Source of the DNA: Bolinopsis microptera
Lineage: Eukaryota > Ctenophora > Tentaculata > Lobata > Bolinopsidae
Length of the DNA: 64,000 nt
Direction: 5' to 3'
Assembly (NCBI RefSeq): GCF_026151205.1
Contig: NC_087073.1
Span: forward strand, 18,132,837 to 18,196,836
Shown here piece by piece: positions 10,963-20,800 of this stretch. The notes under the pieces were generated by a model. That model did not search any database. It worked only from the letters and a program-made list of their open reading frames with translations, and was not told the DNA's origin. Position 1 is the first letter of the stretch. Each line of letters starts with the position of its first letter. Position numbers and translations under genes: made by a program.

Positions 10963-11750
10963 TCAACTTCTTCAACCCAATCATACCTTTCATTTTATGC
11001 ACCCTTACTTACTTATTTATTCTTACTTAATCATTATGTGTAACCAGGCGCAGTCTGAGCTGACCCCATTCCCGCAGTTTAAAGAACTGCCCATTGCTTC
11101 CCAAGGTTCACTTTTTAATCCCCTTGATCACAACAGCTACATTCGCTTACTAACTGGACGATCACAAAGACCAAGTCGCTTTTAGCTTATGTAGGCCCGA
11201 CTGTACATTGAGCAGATCACGCAACCTTTTACATAAAAGGATGTTACGCATATGTGAACCTACCGGCAAGGGACCCAGTCTGTAGCGATGGATGACCAGT
11301 AAGTGGGATTGACACTCCTAGGTTCCACCGACGGTCTTATCCATAGAGGACTTAGCTGTCACAACTATGAACTTTGACCGTTTTCTCTTGCCTTGCCTGT
11401 TCACTAGATCTTATCTTCCAAATTTTTATTTACTCCCTTTCTGGGTAATTTTCCACCTTTGTGGGGTTCAAAAAGATAAGATACTAGCTAGGTGTGGACT
11501 GTCGTCCACGTACCACCGTGTTCCACTTGCCTGGGGACGTATGTCCAGTCCTGGGGGTGACAAGCTCCAGGTACTGAACACCAGGTAGCCCGAAAACACG
11601 GCCGACTAGAGGGTACCAAGGCAGTGTGTTAATTCACACTTCGTTAGACACGGGAGCCTTCAGTTTCCTCTCCAGCACTATAGAATTGTTTAACGTGTCC
11701 CCGGATCCTTGCGGATCCGCCTCCCCCTGTTCAAGGCTGGGATTATAAGG
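10963..11750. other. Non-coding block splitting the env-like region
   Basis: This block of about 790 bp separates the two halves of the env-like region. It holds no long frame and is more GC-rich than its surroundings, with several CCAGG and GGATCC words. It may be an insertion. I saw no clear terminal repeats. Confidence 0.4.
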
Positions 11751-11753
11751 AGC

Positions 11754-12524
11754 TCATCCCTCTTCCCAACCTTGGAAATTCGGATTTGAGCGTGTTATCA
11801 ACTTCAAATCATTCAGCGTCAGGGTTTGTGCTATAGTAGATGAGAGTTTGCCGTGTGCTGTACTAAAAAACATTCGATTGAGTTTTGAATGATGCACTGT
11901 TAAACTTTGCTGGTAAACCATCAAGGACGCTAATGAAGTTATATCACACTGAAGACCTGCTATTTGTTCATAAATTGAACCTAATTGCCTGTCTATGATT
12001 TGTAACACATCCATATGAAATGTACGAGTGTTTTCAAATCCTTCTACAACTTGATTTGCGAAATCGTAAAAGCGACGTTCTAAACTTCCTAAATGTTCCT
12101 TAATTCGTTTATTCTCACTGGGTGCTTTCAACAGCTGATAAAAGTATCCAATTACTGGTACTTCTCCAAGTGGGTCAAATGCTTCCCAAGACAGTCCTCT
12201 TTTACGTCTACTAACAATGCGATCACTAGTTACGTTAAGATCATATGAAAATTTGATGTCTCTGAATTTCTGCAGGTGCATATCGACAAGACTGTTTTGT
12301 GCTTGCAACATGGACTGTAAAACAGCTTCAAAGAGTGGATTTTCATTCTGACATAGCGCTTTTCTAGTCGTTTGATGCTCTTCAAGTAAACAATCTAATC
12401 TAGCGGATATGCTATTGGAATGGTCGTCTATAGCGTTCAGGTTGTACAAGAAAGGTGTCTGAATAAAACACGTACCCGTCGATGAATCAAACTGAGGAGG
12501 CCACACAGTGGATTTAATAAACAT
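11754..12524 (-). pseudogene. Env-like region, middle part with basic cleavage motif
   Basis: This minus-strand frame of about 256 codons contains an RRKRG motif (about 12197-12211) typical of furin cleavage. Hydrophobic and heptad-like segments follow, as in class I fusion glycoproteins. It ends at a stop near 11751. It is one base out of frame with the upstream signal-peptide frame and separated from the transmembrane part. I therefore read it as a broken envelope-like gene; a related errantivirus or metavirus env is the likely source. Confidence 0.55.
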
Positions 12525-12898
12525 CTAGCCAAACATCCTCCGGTGAATTCTTGGTCCGATCTCTCAAGAATCGAACTCTTAGCAGGGACCAATTTTTCAA
12601 TCCAACACGCATGTCTTCTATCAGTCATGGCCGTTACTTTGGTCATGTCAGGAGTGCACGGTAATTGACACACTTTCTCAGGAGGCCTAGGAGCTGCCAC
12701 TTTCATGAATACCGATTGTAGAATGTTTTCGGTGCTAGTGGCCAGTAATTTATCCGGTATAAGTGCCAAACCCAACTCTTCTTTAGTTATTTGAGCAGTG
12801 GTGCTCAAAAACTGGTTTACCTGTGTAAACCCTTTTTCCAACCCAGCTGTGATCTCACAACACAACATGAAACCAATGAGTACAGTTCCATATTTCAT
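12437..12898 (-). pseudogene. Env-like region, signal-peptide N-terminal part
   Basis: The frame starts at an ATG at 12898 with a hydrophobic signal peptide (KYGTVLIGFMLCCEITAG), followed by a cysteine-containing ectodomain start. The homologous-looking reading switches to a different frame near 12530-12540, where the next env-like frame begins. This indicates a frameshift or, less likely, splicing. Confidence 0.5.
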
Positions 12899-13644
12899 AG
12901 CTTCAAATCTGTAAAATATATCATATTCACTTATCGTTTAATTATTCGTATACAGGTAAGAATCTTAGATTATGGTGTTACAAAGAGAAAATATAAGGGT
13001 AACATTCCTCTTTTCTCTTTCATAACCCAGATATTCCTACCGGCCATTTTCGAGCTCTCATACGGTATAATTAATCGAATTATTGCCGACCTGCAATAAA
13101 CTTTCTCCATTATCCGTGAATTCTGCGCCTATTACTCATACAAAACTTGTTCACACTTCAAAACTCTTAATTCCATCTGTAAATCATTCTCGTTAATACA
13201 TTTCTCTTCACAAAACTCTTTTCACTATGAAATCAAATACATCGTACTTTCTATGTCAACTGCTGTTGTGAGGTCTCATCTTCACTGCATACTGTACTTT
13301 AAGTGACTGGGTAACTGAACTAATGTTGAGGTAATTTGATTGCTTCAAATTACTGTACTTATAGCTGAATTCTACCGTATTATAGCTGTACCTCAATTCG
13401 CAATTCTAACGTATTCTAGCCACTCCATCAGATCAACTGTACCGAAATGTTTTCTACGAATTCCACTATGAGTAACGTATTTGTTGCAGCTGTTTGACTT
13501 ACAGTATACAACCATATGATACAATGTTTAAACTATATTGTGATCGAATCACAGCTCATGCCGTGATACCAAATACTATAATGTACACATATTGATTATC
13601 TTCGTAATAATGCGTTCTAATATTCAGTCTACCTGGAGTTCAGT

Positions 13645-13905
13645 CTAATCTGCTCTCCTTGTCGTGGACCGCAAAAAGTAACCGTGCCTTGTTTGAGCAG
13701 CATCATTAAGATCATCCTCGTTTATATTAGGTGGTCTTTCATCATCATCCAATACTGTCGGTTTGATGCAAGTTCCAAACATAGTTTGATAAAGATCTGA
13801 ATCTACAGCTTTTTCGATAACAGGTTCCTCAGAGTCAACTTCTAATTGTTTAAAGTTCACATTCTCTTTCCTCAAATTAGGTGGTACAAATTTTATTATG
13901 TTCAC
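13645..13905 (-). pseudogene. Possible C-terminal remnant of pol
   Basis: A short minus-strand frame of about 86 codons starts about 215 bp downstream of the 5' LTR. It ends with HGYFLRSTTRRAD before the env-like frame. Its position before env and its basic end fit the tail of a retroelement polyprotein, implying an internal deletion of gag-pol. No catalytic motif is visible, so this is weak. Confidence 0.3.
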
Positions 13906-14090
13906 GACCAGCTACTCGGGTTCAACTCTCTCTAACTTACTTCGTTATTTCTATAGTTCGAATAAACTAAATACGATCAAAAATAATCACAAGGAATGCT
14001 AAGGTTTGAACTTAATATTAAATTCGAGGAATTAAATAAAAGTGTTTTTTCGAAGTTCAACACGGAATGACGTTTAGCAGCTAACCAGGT

Positions 14091-14120
14091 CAAACAATAA
14101 TCCTGGTCGCAGCACCAAAA
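14091..14120 (-). other. Primer-binding-site-like sequence
   Basis: On the minus strand the 5' LTR end is followed by TTT and then TGGTGCTGCGACCAGGAT. It starts with the TGG expected from pairing with a tRNA CCA end. The priming tRNA species was not determined. Confidence 0.6.
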
Positions 14121-14707
14121 TGTAGCACACTTAGTGTACCTAGCTGCTCGAACTTAGTGGTAGGGTAACAAAGTGAAAGACTTTAAATTTTGGGGTTTTG
14201 TAGAAAAGTAAAGATGGTAACGTAAATAAAATGGTAAACTCCAGAACTGATCTCTCTCTCAACTAAACATGTGAGTAATAAATTTAAACGTAGAATTCTG
14301 TCTCGTCTAAGGTGGGGTGGAATTTTAAGAGTTTACGGATGAATCGTGACAAAAACTATCAACAAGGTGAACTAAAACGGAAGATCATAAATGGGATGGT
14401 GTGTCACGTGATTAACTAAGATAGGCCTGATTGGACGGCTAATTAAGTGAGTGAAGATTATTGGATTAAGTGGCATGCTTTCTACTGTGCTTGATGACAA
14501 CCTATGAAACTAACTGATGAGAAAATGTAACTTATATGAATTCAGGTGCTGCCGTAGTGACTATTAAACTATTTAATTTGAGGTGTGAGTGAAAAATACT
14601 AATTTGCGCACAAACAAAATATCAACCATATAAATATTTCTGACCAGTAACTATTTTAGGAATTATGCCCAGATTATAAAGATAATATAAAACCTACACA
14701 CTGCACA
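14121..14707 (-). repeat. 5' LTR of the retroelement
   Basis: This is the 587-bp copy of 6792-7378 in direct orientation. It is followed by the 4-bp target duplication AGAG. On the minus strand it would carry the element's promoter. Confidence 0.9.
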
Positions 14708-14782
14708 AGAGTTCCCTATCATAGGAGGTTAATCTTGAAGGTAGTGCTGATTAACCCCAACGCAGTAACCAGGGTGATACCA

Positions 14783-17114
14783 ATGCTTATCTATGTTATC
14801 CTGTCATTAATACCTCCCTCACTAAGTGCACTAAGAGCTAGACTTGATAGAGAGCTAGTACCTGTAACAGCCTCGCATTCTAAAACCTACGATAATGATG
14901 GGGGATACGCTGCTAAGTACGCTATAGACCAGGATCTGGGGACCCGGTCTTGGCAAGAAGCTGGTTTTGATGGAACCTCTTGGTTAGAGATACATCTTAA
15001 CCAGGTGCACTGTGTTGATAAAGTTATTTGGTATGACAGTGAAGGTAAACCTGTCCAGACCTGGACCTGTAAGCAGAGTGACTGTGATACTTGTGAAGGT
15101 AGTTACTGTGACAGAGTCAAACTCATAGTGTATACTCAGGGAACACCGTCAGATACTTCACCTGACTGTAAATATGGAGACAGGGTAAAACTGCATGTGC
15201 CACTGGGTCTTTGGTTTAGTGTATCCGAGATAGCAATAACTGGTCAACAAGGTGAGAGCCATGTTTCAAGCTTTCTAGGAATGGAAAATGGGAATATGAA
15301 AATTGCACGATTCAGTCACCTTATTTGGCCCACTAAATGTGAAAGCTTTGTATTTTTGCGATTGCCACGCTTTGGAATCAAGGAAGCATGACGTTTAATG
15401 CTAGATATCATATTCCGTTTATTCATTTAAGACAGTATTCCACCATTTTTCAAAGAAATATGAAGCTTAAATCAAACAAGAAGCGATGAGAGGTCGCAGC
15501 TGTTTTGTTGCAGCCAATCTCCAAAATTCATTCCAGCCCTTTTCATTTGCGTCTTAAGAACAACAACAGCCAATAAAACCATCTTCCGTTAGTCGGTAAA
15601 ATACATCGTATCAGTATGCACTATTTCCTTTACATTTCAGGTGTTCTGTACAAGATAACCTACTCAGTGCCGGACAAAAATAACGCCAAAACAGAAAATC
15701 CACAGTATGTTAAAATCACCGGATCAGCAGGAGAAACAGAGGAACGCCTGTGCGATTCTAACTTTGACGTGACAAATCAAGATGTGGAGTGCGTATTTTG
15801 GAGTAATATTAAAATCGGAGAATACAAATGTGTATCTTTGAGGACTGGTGGAGATAATGGACTGGATTTCACGCAGGTAAAGCATTTAGACTAGCTGTCT
15901 TGAATAAGTAGAGAAAAAAAATGTAAATTTAAAGCCTTAAAATAAGCTTTTTAGTGATACATGTTCCGTTAAATCCTTATGCGATGACAAATGTTTTAAA
16001 CCGACTAGGTGAAAGTGAAGGTGGATGGGAAAACAGTTCACACAATTGTAACTCCCAGCGGTGAGGACTACATAGAGTTGGACGATTACGCAACAAAAGT
16101 GTTCTGTAAAGTTAAACAAGGTTATATTTCTGATTTATTATATTGCTCTGAATAATATCATGATCAGATACTTAGGACCGTGAATGGTATCTCAAGTGTT
16201 ACATGTTTTTCCAGCGATTGTTTTTTAATCATGAGCTTTACCAAAATTGAATTCTGAATTTACGTATTTTTCTTTTGGTACGTTAGAATTCCGCTACTCT
16301 ACGCAGCCCGAACATGATACATTTTCAGCTGATTGTAAGACTGCTGACTCTGAGTCAGAGGAAACCCCGTTTTGCTCTAAATATCCGGGTAGGTTAATTG
16401 TAATTCATTTGGGAACAATTTCAACGCACTTTGATTTTGACGGAACAGACAGACTCACTTGACGTAAACGGACAGAATTTATTTGAACGGACATTAAAAT
16501 AAACGCTAGGGCCTCCAGCGTCAAATTAATGTCCGTTTAAATAAAGTCCGATAAGGTAACAATCTGCTATAAGTTAGGGTAAAAATATAGGAACATGTTC
16601 TTCCTGTCCTATCAAGGGACATGGTCAGGTAAGAAAAGTTCTTACAAACATGGAAAATTAATGATTTAGTAATCTATCATATTCTGTCTGTAACTGTGCT
16701 ATTGGTTATTGGTTAATGGAAAGGACAAGAGGACGAGGTAGGAGAAAGCTGAGAATTGGTCTGGGTGTCAACTCGGAGAAAGGTTGTATACAATTTAGAA
16801 TGTCGCTTTGCAGTTTACCAAGTTCAATCTATTGAATTTAGTGATCAAATTATCACCATTTGAATTAGTAGTACTATATATAGTAAACAGACTGTAGATT
16901 TTTACAGTTACCAGTTCATACTACAGGCTTTATTCTTTTAATATCTATTCGTATTGCTAAATGAAACACACGAATATTAATTATTCCAGGAGAAGTAAAC
17001 ACTCAGAGAATCAATCACACTACAATTAAATTCGGGTCTAGAGAAACGCCGCACTTGGACGAGAACAGGATTAGGACTCTTCTGTCTAATATATACAATA
17101 TACAATCGCCTTGA
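14783..17114 (+). CDS. Secreted discoidin-like (F5/8-type) protein, five exons
   Basis: Exons are 14783-15251, 15641-15876, 16009-16120, 16287-16388 and 16990-17114. All have GT/AG borders and the phases join to 348 codons ending in TGA. The protein starts with a signal peptide (MLIYVILSLIPPSLSA). Exon 1 then encodes a fucolectin/F5/8 type C-like domain. Its motifs are YAAKYAIDQDLGTRSW, SWLEIHLNQVHCVDKV, paired cysteines and a final VSEIAITG. Exons 2-4 encode a beta-rich region with W, cysteines and SLRTGGDNGLD, faintly like a PLAT domain. Discoidin-like domains bind sugars or lipids outside cells; the ligand is unknown. It begins only 76 bp after the LTR element, which may affect its promoter. 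It lies opposite in strand to the HECTD4-like gene and may be nested in that gene's next intron. Confidence 0.8.
16463..16549. repeat. Inverted repeat in intron 4 of the discoidin-like gene
   Basis: Arms of about 28 bases containing CGGACATTAA and its complement flank a loop of about 26 bases. The CGGACA words resemble those of the 692-1069 element. Confidence 0.6.
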
Positions 17115-17557
17115 AATTATTACGTTGATTCTTATTTCTTTTCTAAAAAATTGCTTAGTTTTCTTGTTGTCGCAACATAGAACTAGTATAATATTCTTTA
17201 AATTTAGACAACATTTTTAATACTGATGATCTGTCATAATCCAACAAACTAAGGAATTGATAATTTGAATTAGTGTAAAAATTGTAATGTTATCCTTTAC
17301 TCGATTTAATTTGTATTTGAGACATGGTTCTACACTCTACATTCGTCAGTATTTTATGATCTGAGAATGAGAATTGCACATTAAATTTTCATTACAATGA
17401 TATCCTAAAATAATTTTTCTCTATAACTGATTTATATATGCGTTTTAATTCGTATCCAGATATAATCGCCAATCTGAAGTATATCAAACGAATGGTACAG
17501 ATAACAAAACAAAACACCACAAATTGTAACATACAAACAAATCTTAAAATAACTTAC
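17115..17557. other. AT-rich gap between the discoidin-like gene and HECTD4 exon 32
   Basis: I searched the minus strand for a continuation of the SPRY domain and saw none. Confidence 0.5.
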
Positions 17558-17804
17558 CGGCAATATCCCCAACTTTCACAGAGCAATTCAGCCTGACACT
17601 CTTCCAAGCGAGGATAGTAGGGCCGCAGTAATGATAAGCCCTGCCGTTACTATGAAATAGAACAGTCCCGGAAGGGTTTGTCCAGGAGGAGGTTGGGTTG
17701 GAGGGTGGAGGGGGTGCGAACCCGAAGGAGACGATGTTACCACCCTGTTCATCAGGTGTGTCACCACTCTGCAGCAGCTGGATCTCGTAGTAGTAGGATG
17801 TTGC
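17558..17804 (-). CDS. HECTD4: HECTD4-like exon 32, SPRY domain part
   Basis: The exon encodes YYYEIQLLQSGDTPDEQGG, VSFGFAPPPPS, SWTNPSGTVLFHSNGRAYHY and LAWKSVRLNCSVKVGDIAG. This matches the middle of the HECTD4 SPRY domain. The donor GTAAGT-like site is at about 17552-17557. The rest of the SPRY domain and everything downstream are absent from the 17.5 kb to its left. The intron before it is about 3.3 kb and holds the two ShKT genes. Confidence 0.85.
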
Positions 17805-20800
17805 CTGGGAGATTGTGTTGGTTGGGACTCGGTCAATATATTGTTGTAACACTTTTCATTTAATACAAATTTGGTATCAATTCTAGCTTTCTCCGGTTGT
17901 AAACACTACACGACCTCCGGTTGCTACACGACCTCGCGTCAAACATGATTCATTCAGAAAAAGAACAACTAATTACTAATCAACTTGGTTGTTCAAGTTA
18001 GATTATCCAATATTTTGTTTGATAGTTCATTAAAAGAGAGGAATTGAGTCGAGGTAAACTCGTTAACACACGCTAATTTGTAACAAACATAATATTACTT
18101 ATAATGCAATTTCATGGTACTTAACAACCAACAAACCTTATTGAAGAGATTCAGTAATTGATTATATTCGTTTTCTGCAAAGTGCTCAACTAAATTAAAA
18201 CTGGGACAACTACCGTTAGTTTTACTTTTTAATTGTTATTGTTAACGAGGTTTATCAATCTAATGGTGCTAACTCTAGGTGAAAATGTTGGTCCATCAAT
18301 AAAATATCATAAGTAAAGTTTGTTAGCACTTTCGAGTTCTCAACTCAGCAGCACCTGTTCCAACTGTTGGAGTATAAAAGCAGTCCAGAACGTTTTGCAA
18401 TGTACACTACTACCACTACTATCAACGAGTGTTTATTTTCAAACAAGTATTCAGCAGATCACTTGTTTTACCCTCATTGCACTAGGAAGCTCATAGGTCC
18501 TCATATAGATTTTACCCTAAAGTTGCATCTCAGTAATCATAGTCTTAACTCTATCTCATCAGCTTCATGATGTAAGACATGGGCTTTGACCCATATTCTG
18601 ATCGACGGAGCTGTAATAAATAGTAGACCCACTTGAACACTTAAGGGCACTTAGTCGTAAATTATATGGCTCGCTTTTACACCTCTTGCTTTTAATCAAA
18701 AAACGCTTATCCTATTTAATCGCTGACCACTGATGTGACTCAGGATAAAATGATATGCAAAGTTGTTCTTGTTGTCCTTCTGGGATGTATGATGCTAGGT
18801 GCGGTGGCGGGGGACTGTGTAGACAGTCAGGACACGTGTATACACTGGGCCGGACTGGGGTACTGTGATGGGGGCATCTACAAGGTATGTTGTACTCTTT
18901 TCTGTTTTTAATATTGTGGCTGTTATCTTGCATTGGTGGTTTAAACTGTATAAGCTCTGTAGTCCGTTGCTAAGTTCTGCTTTATGCCGTTTTGGATTTT
19001 ATGCTGGTTTCCAGTGATTTTAAGTCAAAGATCAATCAAGAGTGACATGATATTTACTCAATACCTTCCAGACCTGGATGCTGGAAAACTGCAGGAAGTC
19101 CTGTAACCAGTGTACCCCAACACCTGTTGACATCTGCAAAGGACCGGTTGGTCAGGACTGGACTCTGACGAAAGTGGCTTACGACCTGGGCAAACAGGAG
19201 TTGAAGAGTGCTCGCCACGACATTGGCTGTGTGACAGTAAGTGATGGCGGGTCCGGCAGTTTCTCTGCCGCTGGATCGAATGTCCAGTCGGCAAAATTCA
19301 CCTACAAGTCTGGAGTAAAAGTGCTGTACGGAGTTAAATTGAACATGGTTGTGCCAGTGGTTTCTGACGACGGTAAACCCTCCATCTCTACAAAGACACA
19401 AAACCTGATTGCCGGACAACCTAACTGGAGTTACAGCAGTTACAGTGGTTCTTGGAACTGTCAGGCGGGTCCTGGCCAATCAAAGACCTGCACGGCTTTT
19501 GTGAACAAGTTTGATGTCACCACACCCTACACAGAAACCTGGCAGGCCCCAGGACAAGTCTGCTCAGCTGAGAGCAAAGGGGAGCTCGTTCAGGAACTCT
19601 GGGGACAACCCATCGTCCTGAACTAATTCTGGGGGCGATATATTTTGAATATTTTTCGAGTTAAGGGTTGAGATTTCGATTGAAATTGCCTGCTTGTTTT
19701 ATTCGAACCAATTTGCAAAAATCGAATGTTGATCATGAGATTCCAATCCAGCTCTCGGCACATCTCAACCTGGCGGCTTGACTTAACACCGAATGTTATG
19801 TCTTGCTGCTGCCGTTTTATTGAAGCTGCATAATTATTCTTCTAACTCCCTTACAAGCAGGAAACATGACACTGACAGCAGTTCTTCTGGGCTGTATGAT
19901 GCTAGGTGTGGTGGCGGGGGACTGTGTAGACAGTCAGGACACGTGTATACACTGGGCTGAACTGGGGTACTGTGACGGGGGCGTATACAAGGTATGTACT
20001 CTTGTACTCTTGCACTCTCTACAGTTCGTGAGGGAACTGTGTACAGTGTACAGTGTACAGTTACTGTTTGTTAACACTGTGACTGTTTTCTTGCAGTGGT
20101 AGTTTACACTGTACAGTTCAGGTTCTGTTTTATGCCGTTTTGGCTTTTATGCTGGTTTTCCAGTGATTTTAAGACAAGGATCAATCTGGATTTACATGAG
20201 ATTAACTCTATTGTCTTCCAGGCCTGGATGCTGCAAAACTGCAGGAAGTCCTGCCATCAATGTACCCCGACACCTTCTGACGTTTGTAAAGGACCGGTTG
20301 GTCCGGACTGGACTCTGACGAAAGTGGCTTACGACCAGGATAAACAGGAACTGAAGATAGCTCGCCACGACATTGGAGGAGTAACAGTAAGTGATGGCGG
20401 GTCCGGAAGTTTTTCCGCTTATGGAACCAACGTCCAGTCGGCAAAGTTCACCATCAAATCTGGAGTAAAAGTACAAAACGGAGTTATCTTGAACATGATT
20501 GTGCCAGTGGTTTCTGACGACGGTAAACCCTCCATCTCTACAAAAACACAAAACCTGATTGCCGGGCAACCGAACTGGAGTTACAGCAGTTACAGTGGTT
20601 CTTGGAACTGTCAGGCGGATCCTGGACAATCAAAGACCTGCACGGCTTTCGTCAACGAGTTCAAGGTCACCACACCCTACACAGAAACTTGGCAGGCCCC
20701 AGGGAAAGTCTGCTACGCAGAGAGCACTGGAGTACTTGTTCAGGAGCTCTGGGGACAGCCCATCATCCTGAACTAGCTCTGGGGACGAGGTATTACAACC

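Larger units (their letters stand above)
6792..14707 (-). mobile_element. LTR retroelement with env-like region, gag-pol lost
   Basis: Two 587-bp direct repeats (6792-7378, 14121-14707) bound this element and begin TG and end CA. The host flanks carry a 4-bp duplication AGAG (6788-6791, 14708-14711). On the minus strand the 5' LTR is followed after about three bases by a primer-binding-like TGGTGCTGCGACC, and the 3' LTR is preceded by a purine tract. The interior is about 6.7 kb but shows no protease, reverse transcriptase or integrase. Only a short frame that might be the end of pol, a broken env-like region and a 3' repeat-rich frame remain. Near-identical LTRs mean recent insertion, so mobilisation was probably by a complete relative. 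A MITE and an unrelated block of about 790 bp interrupt the interior. Confidence 0.85.

Noticed and set aside
14500-14525. CTGATGAGAAAATG inside the LTR as a hammerhead core
   Set aside because: The CUGAUGA is followed directly by GAAA with no room for stem II.
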